Source: Bacillus infantis
Lineage (GTDB): Bacteria > Bacillota > Bacilli > Bacillales > Cytobacillaceae
DNA: 64,000 nucleotides
Assembly: GCF_020171945.1 (NCBI RefSeq)
Contig: NZ_JAIVAP010000020.1
Coordinates: 17,851-81,850, forward strand
Direction: 5' to 3'
Numbering within the stretch: position 1 is the first letter of the stretch; each line of letters begins with the position of its first letter. The notes under the pieces were generated by a model, which was not told the origin of the DNA, ran no database searches, and worked only from the letters and a program-made list of their open reading frames with translations. Of this stretch, positions 38,200 to 47,076 are shown piece by piece. A program made the position numbers and the translations under genes.

Positions 38200-38640
38200 T
38201 CATGAAAGGTTATGAAAAAAAGAGAGAGGAATTGAACTTTGTTTCAGTATAGAGCGGGCTATCTGCCTGATGACACCAGGTTCCCGCAGCATACTCTCGT
38301 CCATGTCAAGAATTTCCCGGGCGGTGAACCAGCTGTATTCTGTGATTCCATTTTCTAATTTGATAGATCCGCCGGCAAATTCAGCAAGAAATTGAAAAAG
38401 GAGAATAGGGTGGCCTGTCCTGCTGGTAAACTGGAAGATTCCTGCCGATTCCGCAATTTTGATATCCAGCCCTGTTTCTTCTTTTGTTTCCCGCCGGGCG
38501 GCCGCAATTATATCTTCCCCGGGCTCCACATGGCCGGAGGGGAAATTCCAGGTGGGTCCAGCCTCATTTTTATGTTCCTTAATCATGAGCAGGCGGCCAT
38601 CCATCAGGACGGCAGTGCTTGCAATCAAGATAGAATCCAT
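38200..38640 (-). CDS. Nudix hydrolase
   Basis: A 146-aa Nudix enzyme. The box is GHVEPGEDIIAAARRETKEETGL (core REETKEETG-like pattern). N-terminus MDSILIASTAVLMDGRLLMIKEH suggests an ADP-ribose or MutT-like subgroup. CAGGAG precedes the ATG. Substrate unknown. Confidence 0.85.
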   Translation of the reverse strand: MDSILIASTAVLMDGRLLMIKEHKNEAGPTWNFPSGHVEPGEDIIAAARRETKEETGLDIKIAESAGIFQFTSRTGHPILLFQFLAEFAGGSIKLENGITEYSWFTAREILDMDESMLREPGVIRQIARSILKQSSIPLSFFHNLS

Positions 38641-38682
38641 TGAATACTCCTGTATACTTTTTGGTTCATTATAACATGAGAA

Positions 38683-38707
38683 ATGCCCCCTTCATTCAGG
38701 GGGCATG
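38683..38707 (-). terminator. Hairpin between Nudix and symporter genes
   Basis: ATGCCCCC and GGGGGCAT form a stem with CATTTC on the minus-strand side, after the symporter gene on that strand. Confidence 0.6.
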
Positions 38708-38710
38708 GTG

Positions 38711-39958
38711 TTAAATGATAGCTTCCTCTTCTTTTTCAAAGTGTTTATCCATCCAGTCTTTCCCCTCCAGCTGTTTGGTGACAAGCATGCTGGAAACAGT
38801 ATCTCCGGTGACATTGACTGCAGTGGCTGGCGGATCGACCACTACGCCGATTGCTGAAATGATCGGAAGCGCCTCGATTGGCAGGCCGTAAAGTGTGATG
38901 ATCATCATCTCGCCAATAAAGCCTCCTCCTGGCACACCGCTCATGACTGTCCCTGCAAGCAGCGAGATGCCGATCGCCGTTAAAAAGGTGTCCAGGCCGG
39001 TGAAATCCATATTGAAAATGCCGAATACAAAAGATATCTTCAATATGGCCGCCAGGCAGGAGCCATCCATATGAATGGTTGCGCCGAGCGGAAGAACGGT
39101 TTCCCTAATATCTTTAGGCACGCCGATTCGTTTGGCAGCCTGCAGGTTAACAGGCAGTGAGCCAACGCTGCTTCCAGTGGCAAGAGCGGTGGCAGCAGGG
39201 GAAAAGATATTTTTCCAAAAGCGGGCCACTCCTCTGCGTCCGCCGGCAATAAAAGCATAAAGCGTAAAGCCGATCAAGAAATAAAGAATGGCAGCAGGGT
39301 AATAGACGATGACAGCCCGGGCATAATCGCCAAGCAGTTCGGGTCCGAATACGCCTATCAATGACGCGAAGTAAGCACCAAGCCCGATGGGTGCATAATA
39401 CATGACAAGATTGATCAGCCTCATAAAGACTTCTGACCCGCTGACCAGAAACTTTGTGAAAGGGCGTCCTTTTTCACCAGTAAGCCCTGAAGCCACCCCA
39501 ACCAGGACCGAAAAGACTATTAAAGCGAGCATATTCTTGCGGGAGAAGAGCTCGATAAAGTCAGGCACAGTAAAGGTTTTGACCAACTGATCGGGCAGGC
39601 TCAGCTCTTCTGTGTTTTCCGGCTGTGTCAGAGGGATGTCAGTCCCCTGGGCCGGCGGGAAGGCTGTTACCGCAACCAGCATTACAATGGAGGCAATAAT
39701 GCCTGTAGCAATGAATACAACCATCATGCTGCCCATGATTTTCCCGAGCCGCTTCATGCTGTTCATATTGGCAATGGCCGATGAGATTGTGAAAAAGACG
39801 AGCGGTACTACTAGCATGAATAAGAGATTTAAGAATAAGTCCCCAAGCGGTTTGATAACTTCCGCTTTTTCCCCGAAAACAAACCCGATGATGCTTCCAA
39901 TGATAATTGAAGCAAACAGGATAATGGGAAAGCGGTATGCTTTTAATTTTTCCTTCAT
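38711..39958 (-). CDS. Dicarboxylate/amino acid:cation symporter (DAACS)
   Basis: A 415-aa transporter of the GltP/DctA family, importing glutamate, aspartate or C4-dicarboxylates with Na+ or H+. Seen are the serine-rich loop GSSVGSLPVN in the first hairpin, ATIHMDGSCLAAILKISFVFG, and the final hairpin GVPGGGFIGEMMII plus PPATAVNVTGDTVSSMLVTK. The family is clear, the substrate is not. AAGGAGTT precedes the ATG. Confidence 0.88.
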   Translation of the reverse strand: MKEKLKAYRFPIILFASIIIGSIIGFVFGEKAEVIKPLGDLFLNLLFMLVVPLVFFTISSAIANMNSMKRLGKIMGSMMVVFIATGIIASIVMLVAVTAFPPAQGTDIPLTQPENTEELSLPDQLVKTFTVPDFIELFSRKNMLALIVFSVLVGVASGLTGEKGRPFTKFLVSGSEVFMRLINLVMYYAPIGLGAYFASLIGVFGPELLGDYARAVIVYYPAAILYFLIGFTLYAFIAGGRRGVARFWKNIFSPAATALATGSSVGSLPVNLQAAKRIGVPKDIRETVLPLGATIHMDGSCLAAILKISFVFGIFNMDFTGLDTFLTAIGISLLAGTVMSGVPGGGFIGEMMIITLYGLPIEALPIISAIGVVVDPPATAVNVTGDTVSSMLVTKQLEGKDWMDKHFEKEEEAII

Positions 39959-40135
39959 TTAGGTAACTCCTTCTGCAAAAAAATTGAGATGATGCCCACA
40001 GGATATGGGTGAACCTCTACCATTCTACCCGAAATGGAATGGATATGACAGATTGGGAAATGAACAGGTATTTTTTTCATTCAAAGGATCTGCCATTCAG
40101 AAGGCGGACCCGGCTTGTTTATACACCAATAAAAA

Positions 40136-40157
40136 AAGAGAGCCATCACAGCTCTCA
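40136..40157 (-). terminator. Terminator of plsY
   Basis: On the minus strand GAGAGCT and GGCTCTC pair, beginning in the plsY stop codon, and are followed by seven T residues. Confidence 0.8.
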
Positions 40158-40781
40158 AGCCTGCTTCGGCCCTTTTTTTGCAGGTATCCGGTCATTCTTT
40201 AGATTCTTGTCATTGATCTTCGGCTCTTTATTTTGGCGGAAGTTTGAGATGTTGGAACGGTGCAGGATGATCAGAAAGATTGTAAAAAAGAAAAATATAA
40301 GTTCATGGGTCCATCCTGGCTGAAAAAAAGAGAAAATGATAAGGGCGATTCCGACAGAAATAGAACCGAAAAATACATATTTTGTTGCATAAATGACTCC
40401 GACAAATGCAATGTAAGCTGCCAGGAACATCCAGGCATTGGCAACCAGCAGCACTCCTGCGGTTGTTGCAATGGCTTTTCCTCCGCGGAAGCCTGCGAAA
40501 ATAGGGAAGCAGTGCCCCGCAACCGCAATCAGGCCGGTGTATAGCGGATCCAGATCAGTATGAAGAAGGATGGGCAGACCTGCTGCAAGCGCCCCCTTGC
40601 CGGCATCAATGAGAAGAACGGCAATCCCGGCCCGCTTTCCGAGGACACGGACGGTGTTGGTCGCCCCGGGATTATTGCTTCCATGCTCGCGTATGTCGAT
40701 TTGGAACAGCCACCTGCCAATCAGAAGGGCGGTTGGAATCGAGCCGATCAAATAGGCGGCTGCAAGAATAGCAAAATTCAT
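40155..40781 (-). CDS. plsY: Acyl-phosphate:glycerol-3-phosphate acyltransferase PlsY
   Basis: A 208-aa membrane enzyme that acylates glycerol-3-phosphate from acyl-phosphate, the first step of phospholipid synthesis in Bacillus. Seen are YLIGSIPTALLIG, the GSNNPGATNTVRVLGKR motif, GHCFPIFAGFRGGKAIATT (motif 3), and five membrane segments, with a basic tail. AAAGGAGGAT precedes the ATG. Confidence 0.93.
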   Translation of the reverse strand: MNFAILAAAYLIGSIPTALLIGRWLFQIDIREHGSNNPGATNTVRVLGKRAGIAVLLIDAGKGALAAGLPILLHTDLDPLYTGLIAVAGHCFPIFAGFRGGKAIATTAGVLLVANAWMFLAAYIAFVGVIYATKYVFFGSISVGIALIIFSFFQPGWTHELIFFFFTIFLIILHRSNISNFRQNKEPKINDKNLKNDRIPAKKGPKQA

Positions 40782-40908
40782 AAATCCTCCTTTCCTGCCA
40801 GCAGCACAGCAAAAATAAAGCGAGAGAAATTGTAATTGCTTTCATTCTACCATATAATGAGCATACCCCGATTTAAATTCCTAATATTTTGAAAAAGGAT
40901 GTGGCAGA

Positions 40909-41703
40909 ATGGGTATTGTAGATTTTGGAAACAGGGCAAGCGAATATGCACGTTCCCGGAACGATGTTCCAAATAGTCTGTTTGATAGCCTTCATCTGAG
41001 AAATATAAATTTTGCCGGCAAAAAAGTGGCTGATCTGGGCTGCGGGACAGGAGTGCTGACAAGGAGGCTGGTATTCCGCAAAGCAGACGCAGTCGGAGTC
41101 GATCCCTCTGAAAAGCTCCTTCAGGAAGCTGCCGGGATCAGCCGGGATAAATATCTTGAAATTCCGTACAGAAAAGGGACTGCAGAAAATACAGGGCTTG
41201 ACGGGGCAGAGTATGATATGGCGACGGTGCTACGTGCCTGGCACTGGTTTGACAGGGAAGAAGCCCTCAGGGAAATCAGCCGGATTCTTAAGCCGAAGGG
41301 ACATCTGATTGTGGCAGATACAGGATTCAAGGCAGACCAAAGGCTTGTGGAAATCACATTTGATTTTTTGAAGAAAGAAGGAATAGAGCTTAAACCTGCC
41401 GGAAGCAAGGCCAATTCAAGGCGAAGAATCAATGGATTTCCTGTAGAGTGGTTCCAGGAGTGGGAAGAGGCCGGATTCGGGCTGAAGGATTTGTATGCGC
41501 TTCCATATGATGTCCATTTCAATAATGATGAATGGCTGGACAGAGTGGCTTCTTTATCATATTTGGCGGACCTCTCAAAAGAGGAAGGAGATAGATTGCT
41601 TCAGAGCCTGAGCGAAGAGCTTGAGGCACACTATGGTGCCAATGCCTCTCACGGGGTCGCGCATTTCTGCACTATAGCTATTCTTCAGGAGGGAATCCGG
41701 TAA
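40909..41703 (+). CDS. Class I SAM-dependent methyltransferase
   Basis: A 264-aa Rossmann-fold methyltransferase. The SAM-binding motif I is VADLGCGTGVLTRRL, motif II/post I VGVDPSEKLL, and motif IV YDMATVLRAWHWFD. The presence of AWHWF recalls the ubiquinone/menaquinone or small-molecule methylases of the UbiE type, but the substrate is unknown. AAAGGATG precedes the start. It faces away from plsY. Confidence 0.85.
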   Translation: MGIVDFGNRASEYARSRNDVPNSLFDSLHLRNINFAGKKVADLGCGTGVLTRRLVFRKADAVGVDPSEKLLQEAAGISRDKYLEIPYRKGTAENTGLDGAEYDMATVLRAWHWFDREEALREISRILKPKGHLIVADTGFKADQRLVEITFDFLKKEGIELKPAGSKANSRRRINGFPVEWFQEWEEAGFGLKDLYALPYDVHFNNDEWLDRVASLSYLADLSKEEGDRLLQSLSEELEAHYGANASHGVAHFCTIAILQEGIR

Positions 41704-41775
41704 AGTGACTGATGGAGGACATTCAGTACGGAGCGCTTTTTCAAGCCGAAATGTGCATAAGCCCCCCTTTTCGCT

Positions 41776-41781
41776 TATAAT
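41776..41781 (+). promoter_or_regulatory. -10 of the signal peptidase gene
   Basis: TATAAT at 41776-41781 lies about 35 bases before the start of the gene, with only a weak -35 at about 41752-41757. Confidence 0.45.
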
Positions 41782-41814
41782 AGATTCATATAGTGATTTG
41801 AGAGGAGAATGACC

Positions 41815-42360
41815 ATGGCAGGGAACAGCAAAAAGTCTGAATGGATTTCATGGGCCAAATCGATAGCCTTAGCGCTTGTCATTGCATTTATTTGCCGCCA
41901 GTTTATATTTGCGCCGGTGACAGTACAGGGTGAATCCATGATGCCGACCTTCCAGGATCAGAATAAAGTGATCGTGACCAAGCTCAGCAAGATTGAGCGT
42001 TTGGATGTAGTTGTATTTCATTCGCCTGATTCTGAGGATGATTATATAAAAAGGGTGATCGGTCTGCCTGGGGATGAAATTTCTGTGAAGGACGACCAGC
42101 TTTTTGTTAATGGAAAAAAAGTGGACGAACCGTACCTCGCTGAAAACCGCAAAGAAGCGGCAGAGTTTGGCATAGAACATCTGACTGAAAACTTTGGGCC
42201 GCTTGTTGTACCGGAGCATCAGTATTTTGTGATGGGCGACAACCGTCTGAACAGCAATGACAGCAGAAGTTTTGGATTCATTTCTGATGATTCTGTCGTA
42301 GGCGAAGCCAAATTCCGCTACTTCCCGCTCAATCGGATAGGAAATCCTGAGAAACCATAA
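41815..42360 (+). CDS. Signal peptidase I
   Basis: A 181-aa type I signal peptidase that removes signal peptides from secreted proteins. The ATG at 41815 is better spaced from GAGAGGAG than the one at 41809. One N-terminal membrane helix (residues 13-32) is followed by the catalytic GESMMPT (Ser41) and KRVIGLPGD (Lys79), and by the box D MGDNRLNSNDSR. Length fits the Bacillus SipS/SipU-type enzymes; which paralogue cannot be decided. Confidence 0.93.
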   Translation: MAGNSKKSEWISWAKSIALALVIAFICRQFIFAPVTVQGESMMPTFQDQNKVIVTKLSKIERLDVVVFHSPDSEDDYIKRVIGLPGDEISVKDDQLFVNGKKVDEPYLAENRKEAAEFGIEHLTENFGPLVVPEHQYFVMGDNRLNSNDSRSFGFISDDSVVGEAKFRYFPLNRIGNPEKP

Positions 42361-42366
42361 AAGAAG

Positions 42367-42398
42367 GAGCCCGGCTGCTAATTAGCCGGGCTCTTTTC
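42367..42398. terminator. Terminator between signal peptidase and FAD-oxidase genes
   Basis: GAGCCCGGC and GCCGGGCTC pair around TGCTAATTA, followed by TTTTCC. Confidence 0.85.
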
Positions 42399-42401
42399 CT
42401 G

Positions 42402-43535
42402 TCACTCGCTTTTTTGATCCTTTAAAGCTCCTTGAACGTGATAAGGATTGAGATCAATGTCCGTATCATGCCCCAATGCCAGCTTTGCAAGCTGCTGTCC
42501 AAGAAACGGCCCCATCGTCAGGCCGGAGGCACCGAGCCCGTTGGCAGTGAACAGGCCTTCCCACCCAGGGACAGCTCCGATGACCGGAAGGAAGCCGGGA
42601 GTAAAGGGGCGGAAACCGACCCTGGCTTCTATCAGGCTGGCATCCGCCAGGCCGGGAGCTGTAGAGAGGGCTTTTGCAAGGACCTCCTGCATGCCTCCGG
42701 CTGTGATTCTCGCATCAAAACCGGATACATCATTTTCATGGGTTGCCCCTGCAACAATCCGTCCGCCGGTGAAGGCAAGCAGATACTGGTCACCGGGGGG
42801 CATAAGGACAGGCCAGCTGTCAGTTGCTTCATCCGGAAGCTTTAGGTGGGCAATCTGGGCCTTCTGATAGCTGACATCCATTTCAATGCCAAGCGGCTTG
42901 AATATTTCCGCTGCCCATGCGCCGGCACAGACGATTACAGCATCTGCCTCCCATTGTTCTTGACCGGCAAGGATGCCTGTCACCCGGTTGCCTTCATAGA
43001 TCAGTGAAGCATCCTTCTCGAGAAAGACTGCCCCTTCCTTTTCTGCCGCACGGATAAGAGAATCCCTCAGTGCCCGACCGTCTACCCGGGCGGCTCCGCT
43101 GACATGTACTGCTGCAAACTCTTTATCAGCCGGAGGGAAAGCCTCAGCTGTCTGTTCCCGGGTAAGAAGAGTGACTTCCCCGATTTCCGGTGCTTCTTCT
43201 CTCCGCTTCAATGTCCGCTCTTCCGCTTTTTTAAGCTTATCGGTTTCCTTGTGCAGGATAAGGGCACCAACCCTGCTGTAGCCTGTATCTGTCTCGCCGC
43301 GCTCCTCGAGCTCCTTCACGAGCTCGGGATAATAGCGGGCCCCCGCTTTGGCCAGGCGGTACCAATCCTTATTGCGCCTCTGTGATACCCATGGGCAGAC
43401 AATGCCTGCAGCAGCCGCAGTAGCCTGTCCTTTTTCATTCCGGTCCGCTAAAATTACCCGGTTACCCGACTTGGTCAGGTGGTAGGCAGCTGAGGCGCCC
43501 AATATGCCTGCGCCTATCACAATATAATTTTTCAT
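42402..43535 (-). CDS. FAD-dependent oxidoreductase (DAO/ThiO family)
   Basis: A 377-aa flavoenzyme. The Rossmann motif is YIVIGAGILGASAAYHLTKSG at the N-terminus (GxGxxG), followed by the flavin contact RNEKGQATAAAAGIVCP, and ending in the C-terminal GANGLGASGLTMGPFLGQQLAKL. These features match D-amino acid/glycine oxidases; B. subtilis ThiO makes the iminoglycine for thiamin, but no thi genes are near. ATG at 43535 with AAAGGA eight bases upstream. Confidence 0.82.
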   Translation of the reverse strand: MKNYIVIGAGILGASAAYHLTKSGNRVILADRNEKGQATAAAAGIVCPWVSQRRNKDWYRLAKAGARYYPELVKELEERGETDTGYSRVGALILHKETDKLKKAEERTLKRREEAPEIGEVTLLTREQTAEAFPPADKEFAAVHVSGAARVDGRALRDSLIRAAEKEGAVFLEKDASLIYEGNRVTGILAGQEQWEADAVIVCAGAWAAEIFKPLGIEMDVSYQKAQIAHLKLPDEATDSWPVLMPPGDQYLLAFTGGRIVAGATHENDVSGFDARITAGGMQEVLAKALSTAPGLADASLIEARVGFRPFTPGFLPVIGAVPGWEGLFTANGLGASGLTMGPFLGQQLAKLALGHDTDIDLNPYHVQGALKDQKSE

Positions 43536-43688
43536 AGCCTGCATCCTTTATAGTGAAATTTAGTTATAGTATACAGTCCTGTCAGGGTAATTGTAAAAAG
43601 TCCATAAAGCAGCTTTTTGATCCCTGACAAAATATGTAATTTTATGTGATATAATAAGAGAATCCTTACACGAAAGCAGGGACAATAA

Positions 43689-44237
43689 ATGAAAAAACTC
43701 CTGACAATCGGCCTCGCAGCAACTCTTCTTGCAGGCTGCCAGAACATGCAGAGCGGGAAGCTGGATACAGATAATCTGGAAAAAGTGGAGATGGCTGATG
43801 TGGATGAAGAGCAGGCGAAGAAAATTCCTGTTACATATAAAGCACCAACTGTTGAAGAGGGACTTGATGCGCTCCCGTTTGAAATGGTGCTGCCGAAAAA
43901 GCTGCCTTTTGAAGGAGAGGGATTCCAGCCGCCGAGCATTATGGACATGGAGCATAATGGAAAGTATATCAGAGCTGAATTTTCAGCATTCCCGGATCAA
44001 GATGACGATAAGCAAAACATTTTAATGATCATGGCAGATTATCCAGTGGAATCATTTGAACAGCCCGGAGCGGAGACGGCGGAGCTTAAAGGCGGGGTAA
44101 AAGGGCTGTATGAAGGAAAAAGTATTGCCTTTCTTCAGGATAAGGTTCAGTATACCATTACCTATATGGATGAAAGCCTATCAGAAGACCAGCGAAAACA
44201 AGTACTATCTGAAATGGCCGGTGAAATGCTGAAGTAG
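43689..44237 (+). CDS. Small lipoprotein of unknown function
   Basis: A 182-aa protein with a lipoprotein signal ending LLAGC (Cys18), then a mature region with no named domain, repeatedly charged and with the phrase FEMVLPKKLPFEGEGF. It is probably attached to the outer face of the membrane. Stand-alone gene with a plausible -10 (TATAAT) upstream near 43650. Confidence 0.7.
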   Translation: MKKLLTIGLAATLLAGCQNMQSGKLDTDNLEKVEMADVDEEQAKKIPVTYKAPTVEEGLDALPFEMVLPKKLPFEGEGFQPPSIMDMEHNGKYIRAEFSAFPDQDDDKQNILMIMADYPVESFEQPGAETAELKGGVKGLYEGKSIAFLQDKVQYTITYMDESLSEDQRKQVLSEMAGEMLK

Positions 44238-44351
44238 CTCGCTTTGCAGGCTCCTGATATGGTATGCTAATGTTCATGTGCAAGCCTGGCTATGATTGCA
44301 GCGGTGATGGACAGGAAGAACTCTGCACAGAAACATGGGAGCTGATAGTAG

Positions 44352-44519
44352 ATGACCAAAGCAAAAGGAAAAAGCGGCACTGGCAGAGGAACTGGAAAGA
44401 AAGGCTGGAACCGCTGGCAGGCGGGAGCCAAGAAAGCCAAAAGCGCCAAGCCGTATAAAAGCAAAGGTACGAAAAATCAAGCAAAATCCGGGGATTCCGG
44501 CGGGAATGCCCAAGGATGA
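44352..44519 (+). CDS. Small basic protein, DUF3934-like
   Basis: A 55-aa protein, MTKAKGKSGTGRGTGKKGWN, then RWQAGAKKAKSAKPYKSKGT, ending in a polar tail. The GTGRGTGKKGWNRWQA phrase fits small DUF3934 proteins of Bacillus, whose function is unknown. The ribosome site is weak. It is basic, so it may bind nucleic acid. Confidence 0.65.
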   Translation: MTKAKGKSGTGRGTGKKGWNRWQAGAKKAKSAKPYKSKGTKNQAKSGDSGGNAQG

Positions 44520-44524
44520 AGATA

Positions 44525-44551
44525 AGAGCCAGAACATTCTTCTGGCTCTAT
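44525..44551. terminator. Terminator after the DUF3934-like gene
   Basis: GAGCCAGAA and TTCTGGCTC pair around a 5-base loop, with a T-rich side on the plus strand. Confidence 0.75.
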
Positions 44552-44593
44552 TATATTTGCTCCATCATAAGAACCCTTTAGATATTTGTAAAC

Positions 44594-44737
44594 CTATTTA
44601 TCCTCTTTGCCGTCATTTCCTTCATCAACGCCTGTTGCCCGGTTGAATGCCTGGGAGATGATATTAAGACCCTGGTCCATCGCATTCATCGATTCACTTT
44701 TTTCCCCGATTTTTTTATCCTTCTTTTGTTTTTCCAT
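44594..44737 (-). CDS. Small 47-aa acidic-basic protein
   Basis: Read on the minus strand from ATG 44737, with AGGAGGTG eight bases upstream: MEKQKKDKKIGEKSESMNAM, then a helix (DQGLNIISQAFNRATGV) and an acidic tail. No family recognised; the strong ribosome site and the lack of other coding explanation support it. It lies 51 bases after the Lrp gene, read in the same direction. Confidence 0.6.
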   Translation of the reverse strand: MEKQKKDKKIGEKSESMNAMDQGLNIISQAFNRATGVDEGNDGKEDK

Positions 44738-44788
44738 AAAAGCACCTCCTGTGTTTATAGGATTCGATGCTATCCATGGATTATGCGT

Positions 44789-45226
44789 CTATTCCAGGAA
44801 GAAGCTGTTCACAGGCACCTCCGACAGGGCGATATGGGTGACTGTTCCTGCATAGGGTGTAATTGCATTGATGAATTCTTCAATATCCTCAAGCTTTTTC
44901 AGTCTCAGCTTGACGAGATAGCAGGCCTGGCCGGCTATCCGGGAGCAGAATTCCGCGTTAGGTACCATAGCGATTTTTTCCCTGAATCGCTGGTAATCTC
45001 CCTGCCGCAAGGTGACTTCTACAAAACATTCAATTCCATATCCGAGCTTTTTATAGTCAATGGATATGGTATATCCTTTGATGATTTCCTCACTTTCCAG
45101 GCGCCTGACACGTTCTGTGACTGAAGGGGCTGAGAGGTTTACCTTCTTCGCCAGCTCCCTCATTGACTGCCGCCCGTTTCTCTCCAGTTCCTGTAAAATG
45201 CGCTTGTCTATATCATCGATTATCAT
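44789..45226 (-). CDS. Lrp/AsnC family transcriptional regulator
   Basis: A 145-aa regulator. The N-terminal helix-turn-helix is DDIDKRILQELERNGRQSMRELAKKV with the recognition helix SAPSVTERVRRLE; the C-terminal RAM/AsnC ligand domain follows from residue 65. It probably responds to an amino acid and may control the adjacent divergent gene. AGGGAGG precedes the ATG. Confidence 0.92.
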   Translation of the reverse strand: MIIDDIDKRILQELERNGRQSMRELAKKVNLSAPSVTERVRRLESEEIIKGYTISIDYKKLGYGIECFVEVTLRQGDYQRFREKIAMVPNAEFCSRIAGQACYLVKLRLKKLEDIEEFINAITPYAGTVTHIALSEVPVNSFFLE

Positions 45227-45347
45227 TTGTAAGCCTCCCTGTTAAAACATATTTCATTTGAAAAGAGTAGCGGTATAAACTGGTTTCAGATTAAATTCAT
45301 TATTATTTTAATTCCTTCTATTATAAAAGCAGAAGGAGGAGTTGAAA

Positions 45348-45833
45348 ATGCCAAGAATCAAATTGAATGAAAAACAGGGAGAGACCAATTTTCAAAAAGC
45401 GCTGGCTTATGTGCCTGAAGTGGCCGCTCTGTATGATGCCCTGTATGAGCAGCTGTGGAAGGAGCAAGGAATAAACGCGGATGTAAAGGAGAAGGTGCGC
45501 CTTTATCTGGCCAATAAAAATGGGTGTGCCACTTGCATGAGCCTTTCGTATATCGGTGGAATGGAACACAATGAAGTCATCGCCTATGCTGTGAAGCATA
45601 ATGATTTCTCGGGTTTCGCTGACTGGGACCGGAAGCTGTTTGTTTTTCTGGACACCTACAGGTCCAATCCGCGCCTTTTAAAAGACTCTGATTTGGAATG
45701 GCTGAAAAATTCCTATGATGAAAAGGAAATTATGAAGCTGCTGGCACTCATCAATCTTTTTGACGGCTATCATAAAATGATTGTAAGCCTTGATTTATAC
45801 GATTTTTGTTCTTTAGGGAAGGATGGTGCCTGA
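45348..45833 (+). CDS. AhpD-like carboxymuconolactone decarboxylase family protein
   Basis: A 161-aa helical protein. The CATC (CxxC) near residue 65 in NKNGCATCMSLSYIGG is the redox site of AhpD-like proteins, followed by a helix with the conserved Glu/His-type H in GGMEHNEVIAYAV. ATG at 45348, with GGAGGAG upstream. The stop overlaps the next gene (TGATG), so the two are one unit. It is divergent to the Lrp regulator, which may control both. Confidence 0.8.
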   Translation: MPRIKLNEKQGETNFQKALAYVPEVAALYDALYEQLWKEQGINADVKEKVRLYLANKNGCATCMSLSYIGGMEHNEVIAYAVKHNDFSGFADWDRKLFVFLDTYRSNPRLLKDSDLEWLKNSYDEKEIMKLLALINLFDGYHKMIVSLDLYDFCSLGKDGA

Positions 45834-46381
45834 TGGCTGTTCTGCTGTTGGTTGATATCCAGAAGGCATTCGAGGATTTTTCCTGGGGCGAGCGGAATAA
45901 TCCTGGTGCGGAAAGAGAGGCTGCAAGGCTTTTGGACCATTGGAGAAACTGCAATATGCCGGTGATTCATGTCCAGCATACCTCCCATAGAAGGGAATCC
46001 CTGTTTTTCAAAGGAAGCATAGGCCATCAATTCAAGGAAGAAGTGAAGCCTGCAGCGGGGGAAAGCATTATCCAGAAAAGCGTCAACAGTGCATTTATCG
46101 GCACGTCCCTTGAAGCTTTGCTTAATAATCTAAAAAGCAAAGAGCTTGTCATTGCCGGGCTGACCACACCTCATTGCGTTTCCACCACTGTCCGGATGGC
46201 AGCCAATCTTGGCTTTTCGGCCTGGCTGCCGGAGGATGCCTGTGCATCCTTCGAACTGAAAGGCCATGACGGCACCATCTTCCCTCCCGGCGATATTCAT
46301 CAAACAGAGCTTGCCATTCTCCATGGGGAGTTTGCGGAAGTGTGTACAACTGAAAAAGTGCTAGAGAAGTTCCCGGCCTGA
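45833..46381 (+). CDS. Isochorismatase-like cysteine hydrolase
   Basis: A 182-aa hydrolase of the isochorismatase/nicotinamidase family. It begins MAVLLLVDIQKAFED, with the catalytic Asp, has the Lys in IIQKSVNSAF, and the nucleophilic Cys in GLTTPHCVSTTVRMA. The substrate is not fixed by sequence. The start overlaps the stop of the AhpD-like gene. Confidence 0.88.
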   Translation: MAVLLLVDIQKAFEDFSWGERNNPGAEREAARLLDHWRNCNMPVIHVQHTSHRRESLFFKGSIGHQFKEEVKPAAGESIIQKSVNSAFIGTSLEALLNNLKSKELVIAGLTTPHCVSTTVRMAANLGFSAWLPEDACASFELKGHDGTIFPPGDIHQTELAILHGEFAEVCTTEKVLEKFPA

Positions 46382-46401
46382 AGTGCCGGGATTTTTTGAT
46401 T
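46374..46401 (+). terminator. Terminator after the cysteine hydrolase
   Basis: CCCGGC and GCCGGG pair around CTGAAGT, followed by ATTTTTT; the left arm lies at the end of the reading frame. Confidence 0.8.
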
Positions 46402-46485
46402 TTAAAGGGATTTGGGGCAAGGCGTGATAGAATGAAAAGGGTTTGCGATTTTTTTTGAAAAAGTCTGTAGGGGTCTTTTATCCTG

Positions 46486-47076
46486 GTGTCGTCTATTATG
46501 TTGGAAGCTGCCAGAAAGGGGGAGAGAGAGATTAGCGACCAAGTTCTTATCCAGCAAACAAAGAGCGGCAATGAGCATGCCTTCCGGCTCCTGGTTGAAA
46601 AATACCGCAATGATTTGTTCCGGACAATCTTTGCGGTATTAAGGGACCGGAAGGAAGCGGAAGATGCCGCTCAGGAAGTATTTATAAAAATCTATTCCTC
46701 TCTCCCCCAATATGAGGACCAGGGCTTCAAAACCTGGATCACCAGAATTGCAGTCAATCATGCCATTGATGTAAAAAGAAAGAGGGACCGGCGCAGGGAG
46801 GATTCCCTTGAGTATGCCGGATATGAGCTCCACGGCACCCAGAAAGAGGCTGTGGAAGCCGAAGTGATGAATAAGGAAAGGCGGAAGCGGGTGAGGGAAA
46901 AGCTTCACCAGCTGCCGGATAATTACCGTGATGTAATCTATGACTTTTATATAGCTGAAAAAAGTTATCAGCAAATAGCGGATGAACAGAACGTCCAGGT
47001 GAAGACTGTGGAGACAAAGCTCTACAGGGCGCGTCTATGGATGAGGAAGCACTGGAAGGAGGATGATTTCTCATGA
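46486..47076 (+). CDS. ECF RNA polymerase sigma factor
   Basis: A ~190-aa extracytoplasmic-function sigma factor. Region 2 is FRLLVEKYRNDLFRTIFAVL with DAAQEVFIKIY, and region 4 has the helix-turn-helix YRDVIYDFYIAEKSYQQIADEQ. The start is uncertain: GTG at 46486, ATG at 46498, or a rare site nearer the strong AAAGGGGGAGA. It overlaps the anti-sigma gene (ATGA). The inducing stress is unknown. Confidence 0.88.
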   Translation: MSSIMLEAARKGEREISDQVLIQQTKSGNEHAFRLLVEKYRNDLFRTIFAVLRDRKEAEDAAQEVFIKIYSSLPQYEDQGFKTWITRIAVNHAIDVKRKRDRRREDSLEYAGYELHGTQKEAVEAEVMNKERRKRVREKLHQLPDNYRDVIYDFYIAEKSYQQIADEQNVQVKTVETKLYRARLWMRKHWKEDDFS

